Virus record (IMG/VR): IMGVR_UViG_3300046314_000016
Span: 1-24,126 of that record
Source: a virus
Direction: 5' to 3' (one strand)
Length of the DNA: 24,126 bases
The notes below the pieces were generated by a model. It did no database searches, was not told where the DNA came from, and saw nothing but the letters and a program-made list of their open reading frames with translations. Shown piece by piece: positions 7,938 to 14,944 of this stretch (the stretch's first letter is position 1; every line of letters begins with the position of its first letter). The translations under genes and the position numbers were made by a program.

Positions 7938-8431
7938 TATTTACTCCCACATTGAAATTCACGACAGTAGTAGACGATCTCAACCCCGACCCACATCAGT
8001 AACACAAAGACGACGGTGGCCAGCGTGATGGCAGTCCACAACTCAAAGTCCTCTTTGCGCTTCTTGCGAGCTTGCTTGGAGGCGTCAGCGGCCCGCCGAC
8101 GCTGGGCCTTATCGTCTGCGTCCATTTGAGCGCGGCGATTAACGATCTTCTCCCAGACGTCCATGTTGTGGGGGAAGAAGAGCTGTTTGACCTGCTCCTC
8201 GAACTGGCGGGCGTTCTCGATGGCCAACTCCAGCTCCACAGCCTTTCCCATGTTGGAGCCTTTGAAGCCGCCCTTGTTGGACTCCTCAAGCACCTTGACC
8301 GCATCAGCCTTGGCGTCGAAGTATTTACCCAGCACCGGGCCTAGGCTGCGGACATCATCAACAGTCTTGACGGCCTTCTTGACCAGATTTACGGCAGCAG
8401 ATACGGCTGCAAGAGCTGTTAGCGGGTCCAT
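7937..8431 (-). CDS. Lysis-cassette membrane protein with C-terminal anchor, function unknown
   Basis: The protein has 164 residues and starts at the ATG at 8431 after GAGG. The N-terminal MDPLTALAAVSAAVNLVKKAV stretch is amphipathic. Residues 60-125 are strongly charged (QRRRAADASKQARKKRKED) and probably a coiled coil. A single membrane span lies near the C-terminus (AITLATVVFVLLMWVGVEIV), followed by a short tail with two Cys. Similar proteins are common next to 3TM holins and endolysins in phages of Gram-negative bacteria, normally as hypothetical proteins. The bulk would face the cytoplasm if the positive residues before the span stay inside. It could be an antiholin, holin partner or atypical lysis factor. 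No Rz/Rz1 spanin pair was found, so a spanin-like role is possible but unsupported. Confidence 0.8.
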   Translation of the reverse strand: MDPLTALAAVSAAVNLVKKAVKTVDDVRSLGPVLGKYFDAKADAVKVLEESNKGGFKGSNMGKAVELELAIENARQFEEQVKQLFFPHNMDVWEKIVNRRAQMDADDKAQRRRAADASKQARKKRKEDFELWTAITLATVVFVLLMWVGVEIVYYCREFQCGSK

Positions 8432-8517
8432 AGCACCTCAACCACTACCTTGGTTGTCCATATGACAAGCCCAACGATGAAAACTGCCGCGACGAGAGCC
8501 TCGGCAAAGTCTTTCAC
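8419..8517 (-). CDS. 32-residue single-span membrane micro-ORF
   Basis: A GTG at 8517 overlaps the TGA of the T7-type holin gene (GTGA). The frame runs 32 codons to TAA at 8419-8421, overlapping the first 13 bases of the next gene in another frame. The product starts MKDFAEALVAAVF and is a single hydrophobic helix ending VVVEVLWTR. The coupling arrangement is like that of the neighbours and there is otherwise no gene in the 82-base gap. No family is recognised. It could be a small holin modulator in the lysis cassette. No strong ribosome site is visible, so it may rely on termination-reinitiation. Confidence 0.5.
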   Translation of the reverse strand: MKDFAEALVAAVFIVGLVIWTTKVVVEVLWTR

Positions 8518-8699
8518 TGTCGGGCTTCTTTGTATATCTGCCACAACTTCTGACAGATCAGCAAGATGGTGTAGACCAGCGTGGCCCACAGTACCAGTTC
8601 ACTGACTTGGTAGCCCATGACAGTCGCAAGGGATACAGTTGCTGGCGGGCCTGCTTTCGCTACGATCGCTGCCGCCGTTTCTGTGGTTGTGTCTGTCAT
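8514..8699 (-). CDS. T7-type (class II) holin
   Basis: The ATG at 8699 gives a 61-residue protein beginning MTDTTTETAAAIVAKAGPP. An upstream in-frame start at 8813 would add an implausible Arg-rich stretch and overlap another gene. The N-terminal third is polar. Residues 25-50 form one membrane span (VSELVLWATLVYTILLICQK), followed by a short charged tail ending KLWQIYKEARQ. The order (small residues, then a GYQVSELVL stretch, a span with YTI near its end, then a basic tail) parallels T7 gp17.5, which is 67 residues (recalled, not aligned with software). It would make the lethal inner-membrane lesion or trigger lysis with the other membrane proteins downstream. Confidence 0.8.
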   Translation of the reverse strand: MTDTTTETAAAIVAKAGPPATVSLATVMGYQVSELVLWATLVYTILLICQKLWQIYKEARQ

Positions 8700-8731
8700 G
8701 GTCAGATGCTCGACTAAGAAGTTGCCAGATT

Positions 8732-8905
8732 TTACTCGGGTTGAGCGTCTGCGGGAAGGGGCACGTTGCCTTCTTCCAGCCATTTCAGGTACTCGGTGGC
8801 GGTCACAAGGCATGACTCTTGTCTACCATCAGGCCACTCCCGCCACACGACCTGAGTTGTCTGCATAGGCAGCATCGGCATTAATTTCCAAATTGGTTCG
8901 CTCAT
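8732..8905 (-). CDS. 57-residue fibre-associated small protein
   Basis: The minus strand from the ATG at 8905 reads 57 codons to TAA at 8732-8734. The start overlaps the stop of the upstream fibre gene as ATGA, the same coupling used by the other fibre/accessory pairs. The product begins MSEPIWKLMPMLP, has a WREWPDG stretch and a helical TEYLKWLEEGNVPLP ending. It is soluble, acidic and rich in Trp. I infer a tail-fibre assembly or chaperone-type accessory protein because it sits immediately after a fibre gene like the two other small proteins upstream. No named family is recognised. Confidence 0.65.
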   Translation of the reverse strand: MSEPIWKLMPMLPMQTTQVVWREWPDGRQESCLVTATEYLKWLEEGNVPLPADAQPE

Positions 8906-9699
8906 AGTTCACATCCATTAAATAGAAGTTGGGCACTCGCGTTTTGTGCCGCAAAGCCCGTACCGTTTCCAGCAACAAGACCTGATGCAACCGTTACATT
9001 CAAACGCGCGGAAGATAAAGACCCTTGGTTAAATACCACTGCTGTAGATGTCACCAAACCTGCCCCGCTGTTATACACACCAAAATGTGAGGCGTTTGAA
9101 ACTGTGATTCCTGTCGGCGCTACGCGAGGTGCAACTGGCAAATCAATTTCAGCAAAAGCAAACGTGCTTCCAGCGCACCAACCTGAAGATATTGGCCCTG
9201 AGCCACTCCATGCAGGTAAATACCGCTGACACATCATCAGCTCACGCCCGTAGTCCCTGCGCTCAAACGGGGATGCTTCCACACCGGGTTCAAACTGCAC
9301 CAGTGACACAGTGCCTGTATTGAATTCAATGTTCAAGTTTGTGCCACCAGTTGCAGTGCCAGTAACCCCAGAGCCAGCGTAAGAGCCAGCACCAATCTTG
9401 CCCTGAGCAGTACCAGTCCACGACAGCGCGTATGTGCCGCTGTACAGGTTTACGCCTTCAATCACTTGAATCAACGATCCTGCCGAAATGGTTAGTGTGG
9501 TGACGTTGTTGCTTGTGGCGAACGTGTAGGTGCAGCCCGATGCGCCAGCTTTCCAGCGGTCATGGCCGTAAGCACCAGCAGCCAAAGTCACAGTGCCAGA
9601 TACACCGCGCTGGTTGACCTGAAAGTTGCCGTTGATGATGGCATTGATGACCCCAATAGGGCCACCGTTGATTTGCGAGATGACGAGGTTTCCAGCCAT
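8902..9699 (-). CDS. Tail fibre / receptor-binding protein with lectin-like fold
   Basis: The start is set at the ATG at 9699, which shares a base with the previous stop (TGATG). A GTG at 9702 would add one residue. The product has 265 residues. It carries the well-known phage fibre arrangement: an INGNFQVNQRG motif near residue 23, YGHDRWKAG near 45, and QFEPGVEASPFERRDYG followed by MMCQRYLP near 135-160. The C-terminus is a Gly/Ser/Thr-rich beta region. In homologues of this type the middle is a carbohydrate-binding jelly-roll and the RRDYGRE block marks its end (family knowledge). It probably contacts the host surface. It is the third short fibre in this array. Confidence 0.8.
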   Translation of the reverse strand: MAGNLVISQINGGPIGVINAIINGNFQVNQRGVSGTVTLAAGAYGHDRWKAGASGCTYTFATSNNVTTLTISAGSLIQVIEGVNLYSGTYALSWTGTAQGKIGAGSYAGSGVTGTATGGTNLNIEFNTGTVSLVQFEPGVEASPFERRDYGRELMMCQRYLPAWSGSGPISSGWCAGSTFAFAEIDLPVAPRVAPTGITVSNASHFGVYNSGAGLVTSTAVVFNQGSLSSARLNVTVASGLVAGNGTGFAAQNASAQLLFNGCEL

Positions 9700-9869
9700 C
9701 ACAGGGCCTCCAGTTGTTCAGGTGTTGGTCGTGCCAAAGTGGGATGCGACCAGCTTTTGATGTAATCACCTTTGCCATCAGAGTCATTCTGGAGGCGGAT
9801 GACGGTCACGAAGTCACGGTCTGTGAGTTCAGGGTACAGGGCGATGATGCGTTCGTATAGTGAGGTCAT
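9699..9869 (-). CDS. XkdW-like / tail-fibre assembly chaperone-type protein
   Basis: This 56-residue protein starts at the ATG at 9869, which overlaps the upstream stop (ATGA). The sequence MTSLYERIIALYPELTD, then FVTVIRLQNDSDGKGDYIKSW, and a C-terminal PTPEQLEAL is typical of the small XkdW-like proteins that accompany phage fibre genes (family knowledge). It is soluble, with no membrane span. The likely role is helping the short fibres fold, trimerise or attach. It is placed between two fibre genes and coupled to both. Confidence 0.75.
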   Translation of the reverse strand: MTSLYERIIALYPELTDRDFVTVIRLQNDSDGKGDYIKSWSHPTLARPTPEQLEAL

Positions 9870-10423
9870 GTTGCGCTCCGAACCATTGATCCGGTAAACC
9901 ACTTCAACTCCGATTCCGAAGCGCCTGCGAACGCGCTTACCGTCGATAAAGCATAAATCTCGAAATAATCCGTGGAGCCGTTTGCGTAAACGGTGGCTGA
10001 CCCCGACAACACGGTGTCCGTGTTTGAAGCGTTTCGACCAAGTTCAAACAAACCAGTGCCGTTCTTATACAGCCGAAGCAACTTTGTACCTGCTGCGTTT
10101 ACGTAACACCCTGCCGACAAAACATAATATCCCGCAACTGTTGGCGTAAAACGATAGTTCGTGGCATTATCAAAACAACCATTTGTGTCAAAAACCTCTG
10201 TGCCAAACACAAGTTTTGTATATGCACCCGCAGAAAGCGATTGCGCCGAGGCTTGATAAGCACTAAACGCAGGGCCATTTACAGGCACGCCCGCTGTTGC
10301 AGTGGTCAGGATCGTGCCATTGGAGTCTGGCAAATTCAGTGTACGGTCAGTGTTACCGTTCGGGCTGGCAATCGTGAACGTGCCTGTGCCGCTGGCGTTG
10401 CCGGAGAGGGCTACTTTAGACAT
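9866..10423 (-). CDS. Short tail fibre / tip protein with C1q-like C-terminus
   Basis: The ATG at 10423 gives a 185-residue product. The start six codons upstream lies inside the neighbouring gene and lacks conserved sequence. The N-terminus MSKVALSGNASGTGTFTIAS with RTLNLPDSNGTILTT is a widespread phage fibre opening that probably docks onto the tail. Residues 48-185 are beta-rich with a YRFTPTVAGYYVLSAG block and an LLRLYKNG strand, the pattern of C1q/TNF-like jelly-roll tips. The surface-exposed tip is probably a receptor-binding head. The gene overlaps the preceding small gene by eight bases and the next by four. Confidence 0.8.
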   Translation of the reverse strand: MSKVALSGNASGTGTFTIASPNGNTDRTLNLPDSNGTILTTATAGVPVNGPAFSAYQASAQSLSAGAYTKLVFGTEVFDTNGCFDNATNYRFTPTVAGYYVLSAGCYVNAAGTKLLRLYKNGTGLFELGRNASNTDTVLSGSATVYANGSTDYFEIYALSTVSAFAGASESELKWFTGSMVRSAT

Positions 10424-10655
10424 TGGTGAGTCCTTCCACAATTAGTTTCAGTTCTGGCACGCCGGGTGCAGCGTCAATGTCAGCCTGAATGGCGGCGTAC
10501 TTGTCACGCACGGCTTGACGGGCAGCTTCAGCAGCAGTGGCTTCACTTGGGATGGTTGCCTTGATGTCAAGCGGTGCGAACTCAGCAGTGCGCTTGGCAC
10601 GGCGAATGTCATGCACAATGTCTTTAGCTTTGTTTAGGTTGATGTTGATGCTCAT
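10416..10655 (-). CDS. Small helical fibre-associated accessory protein
   Basis: The ATG at 10655 overlaps the upstream stop (ATGA) and gives 79 residues. An in-frame ATG four codons upstream is inside the preceding gene. The N-terminus MSININLNKAKDIVHDIRR and the Ala-rich middle (AAEAARQAVRDKYAAIQAD) predict two long helices. In many phages this protein follows the NQRIIYP-type protein as a fixed pair next to fibre genes (recalled from phage annotations). A chaperone or assembly role is inferred. Confidence 0.75.
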   Translation of the reverse strand: MSININLNKAKDIVHDIRRAKRTAEFAPLDIKATIPSEATAAEAARQAVRDKYAAIQADIDAAPGVPELKLIVEGLTNV

Positions 10656-10840
10656 GCGTACTCCCATGCGTTACGGAATGTGCGATCTTCGGGGATGTCA
10701 GCAGCATCCACAATCTTGAACGCCTTGCCTTGTGGCACGTCTTTGGCTGCAATCTCTTCGACTGTCAGGCCGCACTCAGGAGCCGGAATGATGACGGCCA
10801 CGCCACCATCGTCAGCTGGATAAATGATTCTTTGATTCAT
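10652..10840 (-). CDS. Small fibre-associated protein (NQRIIYP type)
   Basis: The protein has 62 residues and starts at the ATG at 10840. It contains MNQRIIYPADDGGVAVIIP, a GLTVEEIAAKDVP segment and a C-terminal DIPEDRTFRNAWEYA. This compact alpha/beta protein is common beside phage and prophage fibre genes, generally as a hypothetical or tail-assembly protein. It precedes and is coupled to its helical partner at 10416-10655. Molecular role is not established. Confidence 0.75.
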   Translation of the reverse strand: MNQRIIYPADDGGVAVIIPAPECGLTVEEIAAKDVPQGKAFKIVDAADIPEDRTFRNAWEYA

Positions 10841-10849
10841 AGTGTTCTT

Positions 10850-11302
10850 TCAGCGGAAGATGGCCACCGAAACGGTATCCAGATCGGGGGTAGATCCACT
10901 GGCCCCGTTCAATACTACTCTAACGGAAGTTGTTGTCAGTAGCTGCGTTCTTGGTGTTACGGATGGGTTGACGGCACCACCACCCGCAGTAGTGCCACAA
11001 GAAGCCATAACTGCGTAGTTCGTATCAGGCATCGCAGTAGTAAAGTTCACCGTGTAGTCACCCACACCGTTATCCGTAATGCTCGACACATTCCCACTCG
11101 CACGAATTGCCACAGTGCCAGTGCCGTTGAAGTTCACCCATGCTCGGCAGGTATAAGACGGAGCCGAACCTGTAGGCGTTGCCAACACGGAAGAACCAAG
11201 CGTTACGTTACCACTGAATGTTCCGGTTGTGCCTGTGATCGGCCCAGCAGACTCAAGGTCCGGCGTTGTGATACCGTTTGTGCCGTCTAAAACGATGCTC
11301 AT
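10850..11302 (-). CDS. Short tail fibre / receptor-binding module
   Basis: The product has 150 residues and starts at the ATG at 11302 with a clear AAGGGG ribosome site. The opening MSIVLDGTNGITTPDLESAG is a very common docking peptide of short phage fibres. It is followed by a short GTFSGNVTLGSSVLATPTGS linker. Residues 48-150 form a beta-rich head with an RAWVNFNGTGTVAIRASGN block and a YTVNFTTAMPDTNYAVMASC block, a module found at the C-termini of many fibres. Receptor binding is inferred. Confidence 0.8.
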   Translation of the reverse strand: MSIVLDGTNGITTPDLESAGPITGTTGTFSGNVTLGSSVLATPTGSAPSYTCRAWVNFNGTGTVAIRASGNVSSITDNGVGDYTVNFTTAMPDTNYAVMASCGTTAGGGAVNPSVTPRTQLLTTTSVRVVLNGASGSTPDLDTVSVAIFR

Positions 11303-11312
11303 GTCTTACCCC

Positions 11313-11945
11313 TTAAAGGACCACCCAGCGTGATCCGCTGGAGATTGTTACTGTAACGCCCGAGTCTACTGTGATCGGGCCGGTACTCATGGCGTTCTTG
11401 GTAGCTGGGATGGTGTAGTTTACAGTCACGTTCTGGCTGTTCTGTACAAACACTTCGTCTGACCCACCGCCAGTGGCACCGCCGCCCACGGAACCCCATG
11501 CTGTACCGTTGTACACCTCTGGCTTGTCAAGGTCATCGTTGAAGCGCAGATAACCAGCTGCAGGCGTGGCGTCGCGTTGCGCAGTGGTGCCCACGGGAAG
11601 AACCGCAGAACCTGTGCTACTGGTCTTGCGCACCACGTTGTTGATCATGGTGTTGATCGCAGCGGCGTTCAGCCGCAAAGCCACGGTGTCACCAGCCAAC
11701 CACGATGCAGCCGTAGTACCATCCTGTGCGCGAACAACCGTCAGCGTGTCAGACGTACGAGCCGTGACTTTCACGATCTCCCGCACCAGCGATGCGTTCT
11801 CCAGCGTCACGTAGAAGTAATCACCGCTCGTAGGAGCCGGAAACCGCGCTCCGTGGCCAAGCTCCAACACGATGGTTGTTGCTGACGCGTTGATGCCCAC
11901 AGACAGCTGTGAGGACGCAAAATTGGTAAAGAGAATGTCGTTCAT
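11313..11945 (-). CDS. Tail fibre base / anchor protein
   Basis: The protein has 210 residues and starts at the ATG at 11945 after TAAGGC. Residues 1-105 form the recognisable anchor domain (ILFTNFASSQLSVGINASA, then TVVRAQDGTTAASWLAGD, then LRLNAAAINTM) that occurs at the N-terminus of phage fibres and baseplate-type proteins. Residues 120-150 hold the PVGTTAQRDATPAAGYLRFN and EVYNGTAWGSVGGG motifs, and the C-terminus is a short beta region. It is the first gene of the short fibre array and probably joins the tail to the following tips (inference). Confidence 0.8.
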   Translation of the reverse strand: MNDILFTNFASSQLSVGINASATTIVLELGHGARFPAPTSGDYFYVTLENASLVREIVKVTARTSDTLTVVRAQDGTTAASWLAGDTVALRLNAAAINTMINNVVRKTSSTGSAVLPVGTTAQRDATPAAGYLRFNDDLDKPEVYNGTAWGSVGGGATGGGSDEVFVQNSQNVTVNYTIPATKNAMSTGPITVDSGVTVTISSGSRWVVL

Positions 11946-11953
11946 GTTCTGCC

Positions 11954-12640
11954 TTAAGCAAAGGGCCGCATCTCAACGGCTGTATCTTCCACATTGTAGG
12001 CTTTTGTGGCCCTTATGCGTGCGGATGAAAGCAGGAAGGTCCACTGCTTTCCGTGAACCATAGCCTGTTTCTCATTGGTCCAGCTGCGGTTTGGCATGAA
12101 CATGAGCTCTTGCAGCACGCCATGAAAGACAACGCGACTGAACTCAGCATACAAGTCTGCATCCCACACCGTAGCGTCTTCTGATGGGCGCAGATACCCG
12201 CGCATGTACAGCGTACCGGCAACGTCTGGTACAGGAGCCAGAAGAATCTCCCCGACAGTCCGCGATGTGTAATACTGTGCACCGCCAAACTCATTGTCAG
12301 GCCAGTTTGGGAAATAATGCTTGACAGCGCTGTACTTCTCTAGTGTCAGATCACGCTTTTGGCCAGACACAACTGTGTAGACGTCCGTCACGTCAGTGCA
12401 GACTGCATATGGAAATGGAGATAACGGCGCGTAGTTCAGCTGGTTCACGGCCAACGTCTGTGGCGGCAAGTCCTCTTGCCAAACTTTGCCTCGCTGGCAC
12501 AGGTCAGTGACAATCTTCTTGGCCGTACGCGAGATCGTGGGCGTAGGGCAGCCGGGCAAAAACGCAGACAGGTAGTCACCCATGGCGTCGAACGCGATGG
12601 TACTACTGGTATTTACGACGGGGCTGAGGACAATAGGCAT
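11954..12640 (-). CDS. Head-tail adaptor / tail tubular A-like protein
   Basis: The product has 228 residues and starts at the ATG at 12640. The N-terminal half is mixed alpha/beta with LCQRGKVWQEDLPP and VYTVVSGQKRDLTL. The C-terminal half has a YLRPSEDATVWDADLYAEFS segment followed by helices (QAMVHGKQWTFLLSSARIRA), a layout typical of podovirus adaptor or tubular A proteins of about 190-230 residues (family knowledge). It would sit below the portal and connect to the nozzle at 4594-6627. A second adaptor-like gene is present at 13999-14643, so which one contacts the portal is unclear. Confidence 0.6.
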   Translation of the reverse strand: MPIVLSPVVNTSSTIAFDAMGDYLSAFLPGCPTPTISRTAKKIVTDLCQRGKVWQEDLPPQTLAVNQLNYAPLSPFPYAVCTDVTDVYTVVSGQKRDLTLEKYSAVKHYFPNWPDNEFGGAQYYTSRTVGEILLAPVPDVAGTLYMRGYLRPSEDATVWDADLYAEFSRVVFHGVLQELMFMPNRSWTNEKQAMVHGKQWTFLLSSARIRATKAYNVEDTAVEMRPFA

Positions 12641-12652
12641 GTGACGTACCCG

Positions 12653-13999
12653 TTACTTGTTGATCTGCGTAACCGTGAGGATAACAGAAGGCGTCGCCGG
12701 ACAAAAGGCCGTAGCCGCTGCCGCGTCAAAAGATACCGCTGTGCTACTGACTGCGTACATCAGCTGAAACTCGTCAGCTGCGGCCATGGACAACACAAAA
12801 TTCCACGCCGGGATGGTCTCTGAGCCACTGCCTGCGATGGACACCTTGGAGGCCGAGTTGGGTACGTCGACCCCGTTCAAGCGAGGCCAAATCCACACGT
12901 ATCCAACACTGCTGCTACTTTTTACCAGCTGTGCGGAGAATTGAAAGTTGTAGAGCCCAGCGCGGCTGCACACAACCAGCGAGGCGTCAGTTTCATCAAC
13001 CGACACACCACTAGACACGTCCGTGGTGTCAAACTGCACAGCGTACGCAGTATTTATGGCCGCTGCTGTCTGATCGACCGTGCTGGAGAACACGCCGTAG
13101 TGCGTCCGGTTGCCGGGGTAAGCCCGCACCAGCATCAAACCTGTGATCGCGTTTGCAGTGATCACCGCAGCAACGGGGATAGCGACGTTAGGCGCTGTAG
13201 GCTCGACGTTGGTCATCGCCCCGGGGATCGAGGGGTGGATATACAGAATATCGCCGCCAGCCCATGTCTCACCAACAGAGGAGCCAGTGGTGTTGACGTC
13301 ACGCACCTTGCCAAAAGTCGTCGCTTGGCCGGTAGCGCCGGGGAGAATATCGTTGGTCAACACGCCAACGGTGTACAAAGGCTGGAAGGCCTCGTCTGCC
13401 ACAGCCAGTTCCACGATGGGATTGCTACCGTTGACACCCGTGAACGCCACAACTTGTCCGTTGGTATAAGTGCCTGCTGAGTTGTTCTTGACGTCGATGA
13501 ACAGCTCTTTGAACATCTGGCCTGTGACGCCGTTGCCAAGGCCGACATCCACTGTGTTGTCCGTAGCGTTCAGACGCATTTCGCCAAGTGTGATGGTGCC
13601 AGTGGCCCCAGAGACCACTCTGACTGACGTGAACCGGCCTGTGGACGCTGCTGTAGCCCCGATGGGCGTGCTGTCCACAGTCGACGCCGTGATGGTCGCG
13701 TCGCTGATCACCTTGATGATGCCGTCTGCTGGGTCTTCGAGCAAAACGTCAGAGATCGTCACGGTGCCAAACCCAGCCTTCTCCACACGGATGTCGTAGC
13801 GACCGTCTGCAGCGTAGAACGACACAAGGCCTGTGGCGCTCGATGTCAGAGGGTTAGCCCGTGGGGTGCTCGTGCTGTTCGTAGAATACAGCGTGGCAAG
13901 CGTCTGCGTGCCTGCTGCATAGACAGCTACTGTGGCGCTGTCCAGAGGGACAAGCACCCCGTTGGACATGGCGGTGATGGTCTCGACAAATTTTTGCAT
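12653..13999 (-). CDS. Long tail fibre with C1q/TNF-like C-terminal head
   Basis: The 448-residue protein starts at the ATG at 13999, sharing a base with the upstream stop (TAATG). Residues 1-92 form an N-terminal attachment domain (VETITAMSNGVLVPLDSATV, then FYAADGRYDIRV). Residues 95-160 are a trimeric fibre shaft type (STPIGATAASTGRFTSVRV). Residues 165-285 are a beta domain starting FKELFIDVKNNSAGTYTNGQ that recurs in fibres of many aquatic phages. Residues 300-448 form a C1q/TNF-like jelly roll (YNFQFSAQLVKSS, WIWPRLNGVDVPNSAS, IPAWNFVLSM). The tip is probably the receptor-binding head. It is unusual that this fibre gene lies between the two adaptor-like genes. Confidence 0.82.
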   Translation of the reverse strand: MQKFVETITAMSNGVLVPLDSATVAVYAAGTQTLATLYSTNSTSTPRANPLTSSATGLVSFYAADGRYDIRVEKAGFGTVTISDVLLEDPADGIIKVISDATITASTVDSTPIGATAASTGRFTSVRVVSGATGTITLGEMRLNATDNTVDVGLGNGVTGQMFKELFIDVKNNSAGTYTNGQVVAFTGVNGSNPIVELAVADEAFQPLYTVGVLTNDILPGATGQATTFGKVRDVNTTGSSVGETWAGGDILYIHPSIPGAMTNVEPTAPNVAIPVAAVITANAITGLMLVRAYPGNRTHYGVFSSTVDQTAAAINTAYAVQFDTTDVSSGVSVDETDASLVVCSRAGLYNFQFSAQLVKSSSSVGYVWIWPRLNGVDVPNSASKVSIAGSGSETIPAWNFVLSMAAADEFQLMYAVSSTAVSFDAAAATAFCPATPSVILTVTQINK

Positions 14000-14643
14000 T
14001 ACTTGACCTCATTCTTGGCCATACCAGCCTCTTCAGTGTCAGTGATCTTGCGGGCAGTAAGACCTGCGCCAAGGGCACCTTCGTAGGCGTCTTTGAACAT
14101 CTTGGCCCGGCTGGACTCAACGTGCTCAGCATCCATGGACTCCATAAGCCAGCAAACGCCGTCTAAGAGCACAGGGAAGTAGGCGTCCTGCAAGGCAATA
14201 GTGTCGCCCAACACGTATGTCGGTGCGCTCTTTGCATAGACGATCATGAGTGTCTCACCACCTGCCGCAGGCGGGTAGATGTAGAACCTGTTGGGGTCAC
14301 GTGGGTAACGCATCCAGTTTGTAGCTGGGCCGCCGGCCTCATCACCCCACCCGGGGAACATGAGGTCCAATACCTCTTGGTTGATCTCTTTGACCGCCCT
14401 GTTTGCGCTGTTGAGCGCGACATCCATGAGGCGGACTGAGTCCGCAGGGCAAGCCTGCAAAGTACCCGCCACACACGTCACAGGCGATACAGCCGAAAAC
14501 AAGTCAGGGCGTACTATCACCATGCGGCGCAGCACCTGATTGACCTTGCGGACGATGAAATCGTCGCTGTATCGGTACGGGGCTGTCTCGTCCAACAGCA
14601 TCTCCCGCGCTTCCAATACGACGTCAGCAGCGGTAAAGCTCAT
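13999..14643 (-). CDS. Head-tail connector / adaptor protein
   Basis: The protein has 214 residues and starts at the ATG at 14643 with an ATGA overlap. It begins FTAADVVLEAREMLLDETA, then YRYSDDFIVRKVNQVLRRMV, followed by a beta domain (FYIYPPAAGGETLMIVYAK) and C-terminal helices (MDAEHVESSRAKMFKDAYEGAL). Phage connector proteins of the gp6/DUF6682-like type share this helical bundle interrupted by a beta insertion (family knowledge, judged by eye). It would form the ring docking onto the portal. The position soon after the capsid genes supports this. Confidence 0.7.
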   Translation of the reverse strand: MSFTAADVVLEAREMLLDETAPYRYSDDFIVRKVNQVLRRMVIVRPDLFSAVSPVTCVAGTLQACPADSVRLMDVALNSANRAVKEINQEVLDLMFPGWGDEAGGPATNWMRYPRDPNRFYIYPPAAGGETLMIVYAKSAPTYVLGDTIALQDAYFPVLLDGVCWLMESMDAEHVESSRAKMFKDAYEGALGAGLTARKITDTEEAGMAKNEVK

Positions 14644-14891
14644 GGCAGGTCACGAGAGGCATCTTCTTGGATGCGCTCTTCCTCGACGATGACAACTTCT
14701 GCCTCAACAATAGGCTGTGGGTCCAGTGCCTTGACACGACGTGCGCGTGGTTTGGCAGGCTCAGCCACTTCAGCAGGAGCCTCTTCGACGACTTCCTCGA
14801 CAACTTCTTCAAAGTCTTTGCGCTGGGCGTAGGCTGGTTGCCAGATATACAACGTACCAGAGGGAATGTGGCGTAGCATGCGGTCAGACAT
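14640..14891 (-). CDS. Small acidic protein of the head-tail junction, function unknown
   Basis: The start is placed at the ATG at 14891 because GGAG lies six bases upstream. The alternative ATG at 14903 lacks a ribosome site. The product has 83 residues. Residues 1-24 (MSDRMLRHIPSGTLYIWQP) form a compact strand-turn region seen in small phage proteins between capsid and connector genes. Residues 28-83 are Glu/Val/Pro-rich with one basic patch (KPRARRVKAL) and look disordered. Function is unknown. Confidence 0.75.
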   Translation of the reverse strand: MSDRMLRHIPSGTLYIWQPAYAQRKDFEEVVEEVVEEAPAEVAEPAKPRARRVKALDPQPIVEAEVVIVEEERIQEDASRDLP

Positions 14892-14909
14892 TGTGATCTC
14901 CATGTAAAT

Positions 14910-14931
14910 AGGGGGAGCATAAGCTCCCCCT
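14910..14931 (-). terminator. Perfect hairpin ending the capsid block, weak U-tract
   Basis: A nine-base perfect stem (agggggagc at 14910-14918, gctccccct at 14923-14931) with a four-base loop lies between the tandem TAA stops of the decoration gene and the next gene. On the minus strand it is followed by ATTTA, a poor U-tract. It could be a partial intrinsic terminator that lowers tail-gene expression relative to capsid, or an mRNA 3'-end stabiliser. Confidence 0.6.
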
Positions 14932-14944
14932 GATTCTACGTCAA
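14916..14944 (-). promoter_or_regulatory. Possible sigma70-like promoter overlapping the hairpin
   Basis: On the minus strand TTGACG (14939-14944) is followed after 17 bases by TATGCT (14916-14921), matching five of six and four of six consensus bases. The -10 element lies inside the hairpin loop and arm. If real it would restart transcription of the tail genes after the capsid terminator. The match is modest and could be chance. Confidence 0.3.

Noticed and set aside
8514-8813. Longer 99-residue version of the T7-type holin
   Set aside because: The extra 38 residues are Arg-rich, overlap the 57-residue gene in another frame, and do not fit the family length. The ATG at 8699 gives a normal holin.
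10166-10192. Promoter-like TTGACA and GATAAT on the minus strand
   Set aside because: The spacer is 15 bases and the site is in the middle of a coding fibre gene with no transcription boundary expected.
8902-13999. Possible diversity-generating retroelement acting on the fibre genes
   Set aside because: No reverse transcriptase, no template/variable repeat pair and no C-type-lectin fibre of the Mtd kind was seen in the window.
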